Below, piece after piece: positions 1-6,704 of a stretch of DNA of 7,632 bases; the stretch's first letter is position 1; every line of letters begins with the position of its first letter. The stretch is from Campylobacterota bacterium (GTDB lineage: Bacteria; Campylobacterota; Campylobacteria; Campylobacterales; JALSKU01). The notes below the pieces were generated by a model. It was not told the DNA's origin. It did no database searches and saw only the letters and a list, made by a program, of their open reading frames with translations. The position numbers were made by a program, and so were the translations under genes. Location of the stretch: contig JAADDL010000039.1 of assembly GCA_013153915.1 (NCBI GenBank), forward strand, positions 1 through 7,632. Reading direction: 5' to 3'.

Positions 1-1388
1 TACTTTTCCCAAACCGTACCTTTTGGCGTATCCATGATCTTTATATCCATACTCAAAAGTTCATCTCGTATCTTATCCGCTTTTTGGTAATCTTTTGCTT
101 TTTTGGCTTCATCTCTTTGTTTTAAAAGAGTCTCAATCTTCTCTTTTTCCTCTTTGGATATGCCAAGCTGAAAATACTCATAAGCATCCATAAGCCCCAC
201 GCCAAGCACTTTTGAGATGAGTTCCAAGTTTGCTACTATCTCTTTTTGAAATACTTTATCTTTCGGGTTTTTATCAAGTTTATCGTTGGCTGCGGAGGTC
301 ATCTTGTCTATCACGCTCAAAGCTTTTGAGATGTTAAGATCATCGCTTAAAGCCTCCATCAACTCGCTTTTGAACTCTTTTTGAGGCGTAGAAGCCTTTT
401 TGTCGTAAACTCTCTTTTTGAGTCTATATATCTTATCGAGTCTCTTTTTGGAGTCGAGTAAGTCTATCTCATTGAAGTTGAAGTTGCTTCGATAGTGGGT
501 AGAGAGTAGGTAAAATCTCAATATCTCCCCGTCGTAAGCCTTTAGAGCGTCTTTGATAAAAAAGCTATTGCCGAGCGATTTACTCATCTTTTCTCCGTTT
601 ATATTGACAAAACTGTTGTGCATCCAGTATTTTGAAAGGGTTTGGTCGGTGGCGCATCTTGTCTGCGCCGCTTCGTTTTCATGATGAGGAAAAAAGAGAT
701 CCGCTCCGCCTCCGTGGATGTCTATCTGGTACTCTCCGTCATTTGCGATATGTTTTTTTATCATGCAAGAGCACTCTATATGCCAACCCGGTCGCCCCTC
801 TCCAAAAGGTGCGTCATAGCTTGGCTCGTTTGCCTTTGGAAACTTCCAAAGAGCAAAATCCTTTTGGTCTTTTTTGCCGAAGTGACACTCGACTCTATTT
901 TGCACCTCTTCGTCAAAATCTTTATGCGTTAGGCTAAGATACTCTTTGTCTTTTGTAGTGTCAAAGTATATACCGTCTTCAAGTTTGTATGCATAGCCTT
1001 TCTCAAGCAAAGTAGATACCATCTCCACTATCTCATCCAAAGTTTCGGTGGCTTTTGGCTCTATATCGGCATCAAGTACGTTTAAAGCCCTCATATCCTC
1101 TTTATATCTTTTGATGTAGTGTGTTGTTATCTCCAAGAGGCTTTGTCCGCTTTGATTCATCTTGTTGATGATCTTATCGTCTATATCGGTGAAGTTCTTT
1201 ACAAATGTCACATCATACTCAAGCTCTTTTAAAACCCTTCTTAATAGATCAAATACTATGGAGCTTCTAGCGTGCCCCAAATGAGCGTCGTCATATACGG
1301 TAGGACCGCAAACATACATGGATATTTTGCCGGGTACTATCGGCTCGAGTTTTACCTTTTTCTTAAGATGAGAGTCAAATATATGCAT
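1..1388 (-). CDS. cysS: Cysteinyl-tRNA synthetase, class I (stop codon lies beyond the window edge)
   Basis: This enzyme charges tRNA-Cys with cysteine using ATP, in the cytoplasm, and is essential for translation. I translated it on the minus strand; 462 codons are visible, ending GTVWEK followed by TA, the first two bases of the next codon. Because the family is about 460 residues long, that codon is probably the stop. The class I signature HLGH is at residues 36-39 and KMSKS at 267-271 (GEKMSKSLGN). The four expected zinc ligands are present: C27 (in YVCGPTVYDD), C206 (in WHIECS), H235 and E239 (in FPHHENE). The ATG at 1388 has an AAGGA ribosome binding site 8 bases upstream, which fixes the start. 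The first 14 bases overlap the 3' end of murJ in another frame, so the two are almost certainly co-transcribed and perhaps translationally coupled. No frameshift or missing key residue was found. Identification is very secure. Confidence 0.97.
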   Translation of the reverse strand, partial: MHIFDSHLKKKVKLEPIVPGKISMYVCGPTVYDDAHLGHARSSIVFDLLRRVLKELEYDVTFVKNFTDIDDKIINKMNQSGQSLLEITTHYIKRYKEDMRALNVLDADIEPKATETLDEIVEMVSTLLEKGYAYKLEDGIYFDTTKDKEYLSLTHKDFDEEVQNRVECHFGKKDQKDFALWKFPKANEPSYDAPFGEGRPGWHIECSCMIKKHIANDGEYQIDIHGGGADLFFPHHENEAAQTRCATDQTLSKYWMHNSFVNINGEKMSKSLGNSFFIKDALKAYDGEILRFYLLSTHYRSNFNFNEIDLLDSKKRLDKIYRLKKRVYDKKASTPQKEFKSELMEALSDDLNISKALSVIDKMTSAANDKLDKNPKDKVFQKEIVANLELISKVLGVGLMDAYEYFQLGISKEEKEKIETLLKQRDEAKKAKDYQKADKIRDELLSMDIKIMDTPKGTVWEK

Positions 1389-2784
1389 CTATAAAATCCT
1401 TAAAAATAAATAGTATAATCACTTCAAAAAATAGTGTCAAAACTAGATATATCGCTTTTTTGTCGGCAATTATATCTAAAAAGTGCTTCAAACCGAACTC
1501 TTTTACCGTCAAATAAAAGAGTACAAAACCGGATACCGAACTAGCCAGCGCCAAACCGGCAGCCTTTAAAGGGATGATAAACGCCAAAGATAGAGCTATG
1601 TTTACTCCAAGCGATATGGAAGATATTTTAGCGGCGGTTTTTTGCTTGTGAAGAGAGTAGAGCCACAAAGAGAATATCTTGGCTAATCCAAAAGGCAAAA
1701 GCCCCACCATATACATACTAAGAACAAAGGCGCTTTTTGCAGTATCTGCCGAAGTAAAAGCTCCTCTTTGAAAAAGTAGAGTTATGATCTCTTTAGATAG
1801 CACCATGCCGCCGACGGTAGATAAAGATAACAAAAAAGCCAAAAGCCAAAAGCTCTTTTTTATCATTGTATGGGCTTTTTGGGTATCTTTATTTTTTAAA
1901 TATTTGGCAACTTTCGGAAATATGGCAACCGATACGGCTATGGCAAAAAGTGCCAAAGGTAGCTGAAAGACTCTGTTGGCGTAGTATAGATAGCTGATAC
2001 TTCCCGTACTTAAAAATGTAGCAAGATAGGTATCTATAAAAGCCGAGAGTTGAGCAGTGGAGTTACCGAGAATAGACGGAAAAAATCGACTATAAAAGTG
2101 GTTTAACTCATCTTTTAAATCATACTTTTTTCTCTTTAGGGCTTCAAATCCTACGATAAAAAGCCTATCGAGTCCCAACTTTTTTATCGCTATAAAGTGT
2201 GCTATAAGCTGCAATACACCGCCCACGACTACGGCGTAGCTCATGTAGTAAACTATGACTTTCGGGGGCATTCCTTTGGATATAAGCAAAGAGCCGATGA
2301 TGCTGATATTTAAAAGGGCTGTTGAAAAAGCGGTGGTGGCAAAGTGGTTTTTGTATTGTAAAAGCGTGGCTAAAAATGTAACAAAAAAGATAAGGATGAG
2401 GTAGTAAAAGTTGATAGCCACCAAAGGCGCCGCCTCTTTGATGACTTCGGGCGAAAAACCCATCGCTATAATCTTGGTAAAAAAGGTATCAAATATGTTA
2501 ACTAAAGCGGTAAATATAGCAAGAACTATCAAAAATCTTATCAGTATCGAAAGGGCAAAAGCTCCCTTGTTTTTGGATCTGGCAAATGCGGGTAGAAAAC
2601 TTTGAGTGAAAGCGCCCTCGGCAAATATCCTTCTAAAGAGATTTGGCAACTTAAAAGCTACAAAAAACATATCGCTATATATGTTCGCTCCGAGTATCGA
2701 AGCGGTCAGCAAATCTCTAATAAGTCCGAAAACCCTTGAGGTTAGTATTCCGAAACTGTTAGTAAAGATAGATCTTAGAAACAT
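1375..2784 (-). CDS. murJ: Lipid II flippase MurJ (MviN family, MOP superfamily)
   Basis: MurJ is an inner-membrane transporter that moves lipid II, the peptidoglycan precursor, from the cytoplasmic to the periplasmic face. The 469-residue product is strongly hydrophobic throughout, as expected for a protein of about 14 membrane helices. Family motifs are clear: TSRVFGLIRD at 15-24, FKLPNLFRRIFAEGAF at 44-59, YYANRVFQLP at 267-276 and LLFQRGAFT at 336-344. By alignment with E. coli MurJ the central-cavity residues are kept: R17, R23, D38, R51 and R271. It is somewhat shorter than E. coli MurJ (about 511), which I take as lineage variation because both ends are intact. The start at 2784 is forced by an in-frame TAG two codons upstream; the Shine-Dalgarno sequence there is weak. 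The TGA at 1375-1377 lies inside cysS. The gene is divergent from fapA and, through ddl and murF on the other strand, belongs to a cell-wall neighbourhood. Confidence 0.96.
   Translation of the reverse strand: MFLRSIFTNSFGILTSRVFGLIRDLLTASILGANIYSDMFFVAFKLPNLFRRIFAEGAFTQSFLPAFARSKNKGAFALSILIRFLIVLAIFTALVNIFDTFFTKIIAMGFSPEVIKEAAPLVAINFYYLILIFFVTFLATLLQYKNHFATTAFSTALLNISIIGSLLISKGMPPKVIVYYMSYAVVVGGVLQLIAHFIAIKKLGLDRLFIVGFEALKRKKYDLKDELNHFYSRFFPSILGNSTAQLSAFIDTYLATFLSTGSISYLYYANRVFQLPLALFAIAVSVAIFPKVAKYLKNKDTQKAHTMIKKSFWLLAFLLSLSTVGGMVLSKEIITLLFQRGAFTSADTAKSAFVLSMYMVGLLPFGLAKIFSLWLYSLHKQKTAAKISSISLGVNIALSLAFIIPLKAAGLALASSVSGFVLFYLTVKEFGLKHFLDIIADKKAIYLVLTLFFEVIILFIFKDFIDAYI
1397..1401 (-). promoter_or_regulatory. 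Ribosome binding site of cysS inside the murJ 3' end
   Basis: Read on the minus strand this is AAGGA, 8 bases before the cysS ATG at 1388. It lies within the last codons of murJ, so ribosomes finishing murJ pass over it. It supports the choice of the ATG at 1388 as the cysS start. Confidence 0.7.
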
Positions 2785-2804
2785 TAGCTACACTTTTTTA
2801 TGGA

Positions 2805-2810
2805 ATAGTA
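2805..2810 (-). promoter_or_regulatory. Possible -10 element for murJ-cysS
   Basis: On the minus strand the sequence reads TTTGGTACTAT. This is an extended TGn motif followed by TACTAT, which matches 4 of 6 bases of TATAAT. It would give a short leader of roughly 15 bases before the murJ ATG. A second, TG-less candidate, TATTAT, lies at 2845-2850 on the same strand and overlaps the fapA -10 element. Neither has a clear -35 box. This call is tentative. Confidence 0.3.
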
Positions 2811-2836
2811 CCAAAGATTTACTTAAATTTAATCTA

Positions 2837-2849
2837 TTTTGTATATAAT
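2837..2849 (+). promoter_or_regulatory. Promoter of the fapA-ruvA-ddl operon (extended -10)
   Basis: The sequence TTTTG at 2837-2841 followed by TATAAT at 2844-2849 fits the sigma-70 type promoter of Campylobacterota, in which a T-rich upstream stretch and an extended -10 replace a distinct -35 box. The region upstream (2818-2836) is AT-rich. Transcription would begin near 2856, leaving a leader of under 20 bases before the TTG start of fapA. It faces away from the murJ promoter region in an 88-base divergent gap. Confidence 0.6.
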
Positions 2850-2860
2850 ATTAACTAAAA

Positions 2861-2865
2861 AAAGG
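2861..2865 (+). promoter_or_regulatory. Ribosome binding site that selects the TTG start of fapA
   Basis: AAAGG is followed by 7 bases and then TTG at 2873. The first in-frame ATG is 11 codons further on, at 2906, and has no comparable site upstream. The site therefore favours the unusual TTG start. Confidence 0.65.
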
Positions 2866-2872
2866 TATTATT

Positions 2873-4813
2873 TTGAGTCTATTCGGAAAATCCAAAGAAA
2901 CGGATATGCACCCTAAACCCACAGAGCAGCAAGTGGATAAAAAACAAATAGAGTTTCAAAATATTATCGTAGATACGGAAAATGTCAATCAAGAACTTAA
3001 AAACATCTCTTCAGTTAAAAATATACCCGTAAATAAACTTGATTTTTCATTAATCTCTTTTAAAAGCGTATTTAAGACTCATACCGAGGATGATTGGGCG
3101 GAAGTAGATGAAGATCATATCAATCTTTTTAAAGATGAAGATTTTTTACTAAACGAAGAACTTGAAGTAAAACAACAGTATAAAATAGAAATTTTTCACA
3201 AAGATCTCAATAAAGAGCCAAAATATCCTTTGGAGATAATTCTCGGAGGTAACAAATATCTAACCAAAATAGTGGCTACGATCAAAAAAAGTTTGGATAT
3301 AAAATATTGTAGTAAATTGAAAAAATATATTATAGATCAGATCAATAAAAAAATGATAAGACAATCTATGTTTATCTCTATATTTCAAAGCGATATGGAA
3401 AAAGAGGTAGAAAAAATCATATCCAAGATAAGAGTAAACGGTTTTTTGGATGAAGATAGTACTTTTATAGTTTGTCACTGTTTAGATCCAAAAAAACCTA
3501 TCGATGACGATTTGATTTTTCATTATAGAAAAAATATGAACAAAAAAGATGACCAAGGAAGGATAGACTACGCTAAAAGAGGATACGTGCAAGCCGTTAA
3601 AAGAGGCGACGTACTTATAGAATACATAAAAGCAAAAGAAGGGAAAAACGGCAGGAATTGCAGAGGAGAGCTTTTAAAAGTATCTCCTCCAAAACAGAGA
3701 TACGAGATCAATTTCACCGTTAGCGATAATATAGAGAGAAAAGAGGACGATAGCAAAATCGTATTTGTGGCAAAAAAAGACGGCTACGTAAACCAAGAAG
3801 GCGATAAGTATGATATAGACGATCAGATGGAGCTAAATGAAATCTCTTTTAAGACGACAGGTTCGATAGAGGCCGATATAAACTCGAATGTTAAAATAAA
3901 TATAAAAGAAAAAGACGCTTTAAAAGACGCTATCGGACAAGGCATGAGCGTAGAAACTTCAGAGATACAGGTAGAAGGCAATATAGGTAGCGGTGCAACG
4001 GTAAGAGCAAAAAGGGCGGAAATAGGCGGACAAACACATAAAACGGCAAAAATATATGCTGATGATTTATCTATAACGGTACATCGAGGATACGCTGAAG
4101 GTAAAGTAGTAACCGTTAAAAGGCTTGAAGGCGGTAAAATCAATGCACAGATGGTGAAAGTAGATCAGGCTATCGGGGGAGAGATAATAGCCGAAAAGAT
4201 ATTTGTGGATCAGTTAGTATCAAACGTTACTCTTATTGCGTCCGATCATATCGAGATAACAAAGCTAAAAGGAAGCAACAATCGACTTATAATCGACCCG
4301 TCCGTTATCCATGGTTTTCAAGAAAAGATCGAAGAGTTGCATAAAAGATTAAAAAAATTGGAAAGTTCGATGCAAATAACCAAAAAGAGCATCAAAGAGA
4401 AAAAAATGATTATCGAGAAAAATAGAGAATCTGCCGAATTGGTAAAAGAGAGAATTTTAGAATTGAAGAAAAACGGTCAAGAGCCCGCTAAGACGCTATT
4501 GAAGAAGATTAGGGATTTTCAGCAGATGGTCAATACCCATAACGCCTTGCTTCAAAAATATAAAAAAGAGCAAGAAGAAAAAAGCGAAATTCAAAAAGAG
4601 ATAGAAACCATCCAGGCTTCGGTATTAAATGCCAAGATTATCAACCACTCTCCTTGGACTGAGTATAATGAGATAAAATTTGTACTGCTTTCCCCGAAAG
4701 TTGAGGTAACTCACACTACAAAAACGGGTGAGATAGCAAAAGAGATGACTTTGGAGAAACTTGAAGAGGGCGAATACAATATCTCAAGAAAAAGTGAGTT
4801 TGGTAGCAAATGA
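2873..4813 (+). CDS. FapA family protein (DUF342), with N-terminal extension and C-terminal coiled coil
   Basis: A 646-residue cytoplasmic protein with no signal peptide or membrane helix. Residues 1-110 are polar and acidic and look poorly ordered. Residues 115-215 form an alpha/beta region I cannot assign. Residues about 215-465 carry the DUF342/FapA core: a conserved entry stretch (GRIDYAKRGYVQAVKRGDVLIEY, 229-251) and then short glycine-rich repeating strands such as VEGNIGSGATVRAKRAEIGG (367-386) and KVDQAIGGEIIAEKIFVDQ (429-447), suggesting a beta-helix-like fold. Residues about 480-590 are rich in K, E and L with heptad-like spacing and are probably a coiled coil. In Vibrio vulnificus, FapA has been linked to flagellation through EIIA-Glc and polar localisation. 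Whether that applies here is unknown, since many Campylobacterota lack a sugar PTS. The TTG start is chosen from its ribosome binding site. The stop overlaps the ruvA start by 4 bases (ATGA). Confidence 0.85.
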   Translation: MSLFGKSKETDMHPKPTEQQVDKKQIEFQNIIVDTENVNQELKNISSVKNIPVNKLDFSLISFKSVFKTHTEDDWAEVDEDHINLFKDEDFLLNEELEVKQQYKIEIFHKDLNKEPKYPLEIILGGNKYLTKIVATIKKSLDIKYCSKLKKYIIDQINKKMIRQSMFISIFQSDMEKEVEKIISKIRVNGFLDEDSTFIVCHCLDPKKPIDDDLIFHYRKNMNKKDDQGRIDYAKRGYVQAVKRGDVLIEYIKAKEGKNGRNCRGELLKVSPPKQRYEINFTVSDNIERKEDDSKIVFVAKKDGYVNQEGDKYDIDDQMELNEISFKTTGSIEADINSNVKINIKEKDALKDAIGQGMSVETSEIQVEGNIGSGATVRAKRAEIGGQTHKTAKIYADDLSITVHRGYAEGKVVTVKRLEGGKINAQMVKVDQAIGGEIIAEKIFVDQLVSNVTLIASDHIEITKLKGSNNRLIIDPSVIHGFQEKIEELHKRLKKLESSMQITKKSIKEKKMIIEKNRESAELVKERILELKKNGQEPAKTLLKKIRDFQQMVNTHNALLQKYKKEQEEKSEIQKEIETIQASVLNAKIINHSPWTEYNEIKFVLLSPKVEVTHTTKTGEIAKEMTLEKLEEGEYNISRKSEFGSK

Positions 4814-5361
4814 TAGTAGCCATAGAGGGAGAAATCGTAAAAAAAGAGCCTACTTTGCTACACTTAAAAACTTACGGCATAACTCGGGCGGTAAATATAT
4901 CTTTAAACTGTAGCGCTAAGATAGAAGGCAAAGAGATATCTTTGCATATCACTCAAATCCTAAAAGAGGACAGCGACAATCTATACGGCTTTTTGGATAT
5001 GCAAGAGAAGCTGATGTTTGATAGACTCATAAAGATAAACGGCATAGGTCCCAGCACGGCTTTGGCGGTATGTTCGACTTTTGCACCGGATATATTTGCC
5101 AAAATCGTAATCTCAAACGATGTAAACAGTATAAAGATGGTACCCGGCATCGGTCCAAAAACGGCAAAAAGAGTTTTAGTAGAACTTAGCGATTTTTCTC
5201 TTGATAGCTTTGAAGACAGCAAAGACAAAGCTTTTAGCGAAGCTTTGGAAGCACTGGAGAGTTTGGGATTTAAAAAAGATACGGTAAGGAAAATCCTGAT
5301 AAAATGCGATGCCAAAGATACTCCGTCTCTTATCAAAGAGGCACTTAAAAAACTTAGTTAG
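4810..5361 (+). CDS. ruvA: Holliday junction branch migration protein RuvA
   Basis: RuvA tetramers bind four-way DNA junctions and load the RuvB motor for branch migration in recombinational repair. The 183-residue product has all three domains. The N-terminal OB fold (1-63) ends in LYGF and carries the acidic pin as E53-D54, matching E55-D56 of E. coli. Domain II holds two helix-hairpin-helix motifs, INGIGP (76-81) and VPGIGPKTAKRV (111-122). The C-terminal domain III (about 141-183, EALEALESLGF) is the RuvB-binding part. The protein is about 20 residues shorter than E. coli RuvA, mainly in the linker before domain III. The ATG overlaps the fapA stop as ATGA, and no strong Shine-Dalgarno precedes it, so translation is probably coupled to fapA. 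Neither ruvB nor ruvC is in this window. The next gene, ddl, begins within 12 bases. Confidence 0.96.
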   Translation: MIVAIEGEIVKKEPTLLHLKTYGITRAVNISLNCSAKIEGKEISLHITQILKEDSDNLYGFLDMQEKLMFDRLIKINGIGPSTALAVCSTFAPDIFAKIVISNDVNSIKMVPGIGPKTAKRVLVELSDFSLDSFEDSKDKAFSEALEALESLGFKKDTVRKILIKCDAKDTPSLIKEALKKLS

Positions 5362-5362
5362 A

Positions 5363-5367
5363 TTGGA
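5363..5367 (+). promoter_or_regulatory. Weak ribosome binding site that favours the second ddl ATG
   Basis: TTGGA ends 5 bases before the ATG at 5373, a workable spacing. The alternative ATG at 5367 overlaps this site and has only an AT-rich sequence before it. The choice changes the protein by two residues (MTMKK versus MKK). Confidence 0.4.
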
Positions 5368-5372
5368 TGACA

Positions 5373-6413
5373 ATGAAAAAGTATGCGATAATTTTCGGCG
5401 GAAATAGTTATGAACATGAGATAAGCGTAGTTAGCGCTATTACCATAAAGAAAATCCTTAAAAAGGATACGATTTTTATATTTTGCGATGCGAATCATAA
5501 CTTTTATCAAATAGACGAAAAAAACATGAAAGCAAAGTATTTTGCAAGCAAAGAGTATAAAAAAAGCGATGAGTTATCTTTGAAAAAGGGCGGTTTTTAC
5601 AAAAAGGCTCTACTAAAAGAGAAAAAGACCGATTTTGATATCTTGATAAATCTCATACACGGAAAAGACGGTGAGGACGGGACTATATCGTCACTATTGG
5701 ACTTCTACGATATCAAATACATAGGTCCCAGAAGTGAAGGGTGCGTCATAAGCTACAACAAAGAGTTTACTAAGCTATACGCAAAAAGCAAAGGTGTAGA
5801 TACGCTACCTTACGAAATACTCAACAAACACGATAAAAGAGAGACGAAATTTGACTATCCTATCATCATAAAGCCGTTAAGACTTGGCAGTTCCATAGGA
5901 TTAAGCGTAGTTGAGAGTGAAAGCGATTTGGAGTATAGCCTTGATGTGGCGTTTGAATTTGACGACGATGTGCTTATAGAGCCATATCACAATAATATAA
6001 AAGAGTACAATTTAGCCGGTATATACACAAAGGACGGCTTTGTTTTTTCTATGATAGAAGAGCCGAAAAAAGAGGGGCTTTTGGATTTTGACAAGAAGTA
6101 TCTTGATTTTTCAAGAAGTCAAGCGACAAATCAAGCCTCTTTAAGCGAGGATATCTCCGAAAAGATACAAGAGAATTTTAAAAGAATATATAAAGATATT
6201 TTCAAAGGCGCTATAGTAAGATGTGATTTTTTTGAAAAAGAGGGTTGCATATATCTAAACGAAATAAATCCGGTGCCGGGTAGCTTGGCAAATTATCTAT
6301 TTGACGATTTTAACGAAATAATCGAAAAGATATCTCAAAATCTACCGAATAATAGGAAAATCTCGGTAGATTACAAGTATATTAACTCCATAAATGCCGC
6401 AAAAGGCAAATAA
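5373..6413 (+). CDS. ddl: D-alanine--D-alanine ligase
   Basis: Ddl joins two D-alanines with ATP in the cytoplasm to make the dipeptide used by MurF. The product is 346 residues from the ATG at 5373, or 348 from the in-frame ATG at 5367. The first is preferred because of its ribosome binding site and because MKK directly precedes the first strand. ATP-grasp landmarks, numbered from 5373: GGNSYEHEIS with E14 (E15 in E. coli DdlB), LIHGKDGEDGT near 94-104, KPLRLGSSIG with K167 and S173-S174, KKYLDF with Y243, and CDFF...YLNEINPVPGS with D285, E297 and N299 as metal ligands. Y243 corresponds to Y216 of DdlB; D-Ala-D-Lac ligases of the VanA type have His there, so a D-Ala-D-Ala product is expected. 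The stretch PGSLANYLF places Tyr308 where DdlB has Ser281, a divergence that I recall also occurs in the Helicobacter enzyme. The gene starts 12 bases after ruvA, and murF lies three genes downstream. Confidence 0.95.
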   Translation: MKKYAIIFGGNSYEHEISVVSAITIKKILKKDTIFIFCDANHNFYQIDEKNMKAKYFASKEYKKSDELSLKKGGFYKKALLKEKKTDFDILINLIHGKDGEDGTISSLLDFYDIKYIGPRSEGCVISYNKEFTKLYAKSKGVDTLPYEILNKHDKRETKFDYPIIIKPLRLGSSIGLSVVESESDLEYSLDVAFEFDDDVLIEPYHNNIKEYNLAGIYTKDGFVFSMIEEPKKEGLLDFDKKYLDFSRSQATNQASLSEDISEKIQENFKRIYKDIFKGAIVRCDFFEKEGCIYLNEINPVPGSLANYLFDDFNEIIEKISQNLPNNRKISVDYKYINSINAAKGK

Positions 6414-6424
6414 TTTGCTATAAT
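6414..6424 (+). promoter_or_regulatory. Internal promoter upstream of the Phd-like gene (extended -10)
   Basis: TTTGC at 6414-6418 followed by TATAAT at 6419-6424 begins directly after the ddl stop codon. It is a perfect -10 with the TGn extension, of the same type as the fapA promoter. Transcription would start near 6431 and would serve the small gene, the hydrolase and murF independently of fapA-ruvA-ddl. The last T of the -10 is also the first base of a half-site of the adjacent palindrome, suggesting repression. Confidence 0.65.
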
Positions 6425-6453
6425 ACATAAAAAAATACATAAAATTTTATGTA
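6424..6453 (+). promoter_or_regulatory. Operator-like site: 18-bp perfect palindrome plus an extra direct half-site
   Basis: The half-site TACATAAAA occurs at 6424-6432 and again, 12 bases on, at 6436-6444. Its exact inverse TTTTATGTA follows at 6445-6453. The last two form the perfect palindrome TACATAAAATTTTATGTA. The group lies between the -10 element and the ribosome binding site of the Phd-like gene, where a bound protein would block transcription. Phd and YefM antitoxins repress their own promoters by binding palindromes, so autoregulation is the natural guess. The site is fully visible in the sequence; the regulator is inferred. Confidence 0.55.
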
Positions 6454-6459
6454 AAAAGG
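6453..6459 (+). promoter_or_regulatory. Ribosome binding site of the Phd-like gene
   Basis: AAAAAGG is followed by 6 bases and then the ATG at 6466. Its first base is the last base of the palindrome, so operator and translation start are adjacent. Confidence 0.6.
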
Positions 6460-6465
6460 TATATT

Positions 6466-6687
6466 ATGGGAACGCTTTACGATAAAGACGAGATATATAC
6501 GGCGACGGAAGTAGTAAGAAACTTTAGCTCCATTTTAAAAAAGATTGTAAATAAAGAGCAAAAAAGAGCCGTCATAGTCAAAAATAACAAATTTGAAGCC
6601 GTCATATTGCATATAGACGAATATGAAAAGTTTAAAGATGCTTACGATATACTACAAAAAATATATGAAAACAAACTATTGAAGTAG
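6466..6687 (+). CDS. Phd/YefM-family antitoxin-like small protein, without an adjacent toxin
   Basis: A 73-residue protein with the Phd/YefM layout. An N-terminal strand and helix, YTATEVVRNFSSILKKI (11-27), match the usual 'sate-rrnfselL' DNA-binding part. A hairpin follows, KRAVIVKNNKFEAVILHIDEYEKF (33-56), matching the family's 'pvvItrngkpvavlv-eeye'. The C-terminal tail (57-73) is a short charged helix, the part that binds the toxin in characterised family members. In this family the N-terminal domain dimerises and binds operator palindromes, and one lies immediately upstream here. No RelE/YoeB, Doc or PIN toxin follows; the next gene, 17 bases on, is an alpha/beta hydrolase. It may be a stand-alone regulator of itself, the hydrolase and murF, or an antitoxin with a distant or unusual partner. 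The family call is good; the function is inferred. Confidence 0.8.
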   Translation: MGTLYDKDEIYTATEVVRNFSSILKKIVNKEQKRAVIVKNNKFEAVILHIDEYEKFKDAYDILQKIYENKLLK

Positions 6688-6690
6688 GCT

Positions 6691-6697
6691 AGAGGAG
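6691..6697 (+). promoter_or_regulatory. Strong ribosome binding site that selects the TTG start of the hydrolase
   Basis: AGAGGAG is followed by 7 bases and then TTG at 6705. It is one of the two strongest Shine-Dalgarno sequences in the window and makes the TTG start convincing. It lies in the 17-base gap after the Phd-like gene. Confidence 0.75.
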
Positions 6698-6704
6698 TTT
6701 TATA

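Noticed and set aside
632..937. Two plus-strand open frames of about 100 residues (632-937 and 642-932)
   Set aside because: They lie wholly antisense to the conserved CysS core (between WHIECS and KMSKS), have no ribosome binding site and no recognisable composition; they are shadows.
1784..2848. Plus-strand frames at 1784-1966, 2411-2605 and 2606-2848
   Set aside because: They are antisense to murJ, whose motifs and length are intact; the translations resemble reversed membrane-protein code rather than a protein family.
2785..2872. Sigma-54 or sigma-28 (flagellar) promoter before fapA
   Set aside because: I looked for GG-N10-GC and CGATWT type elements because FapA has been tied to flagella, and found none; only the TTTTG...TATAAT type is present.
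3260..4143. Minus-strand frames at 3260-3478, 3568-3756 and 3823-4143
   Set aside because: They are antisense to the fapA coding frame; they are hydrophobic only because Lys/Glu-rich codons read as Phe, Leu and Ser on the other strand.
4953..5373. Minus-strand frames across ruvA (4953-5336 and 5176-5373)
   Set aside because: The RuvA reading frame carries all expected motifs, and the opposite frames lack starts with ribosome binding sites.
6436..6453. Palindrome as an intrinsic terminator after ddl
   Set aside because: The stem would contain only one G-C pair per arm and is followed by an A-rich run, not a T-tract, on the plus strand. On the minus strand a T-run follows, but no gene there needs a terminator.
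6466..6687. Complete toxin-antitoxin operon
   Set aside because: No small RelE-, Doc- or PIN-like frame is found on either side or strand; the next gene is an alpha/beta hydrolase.
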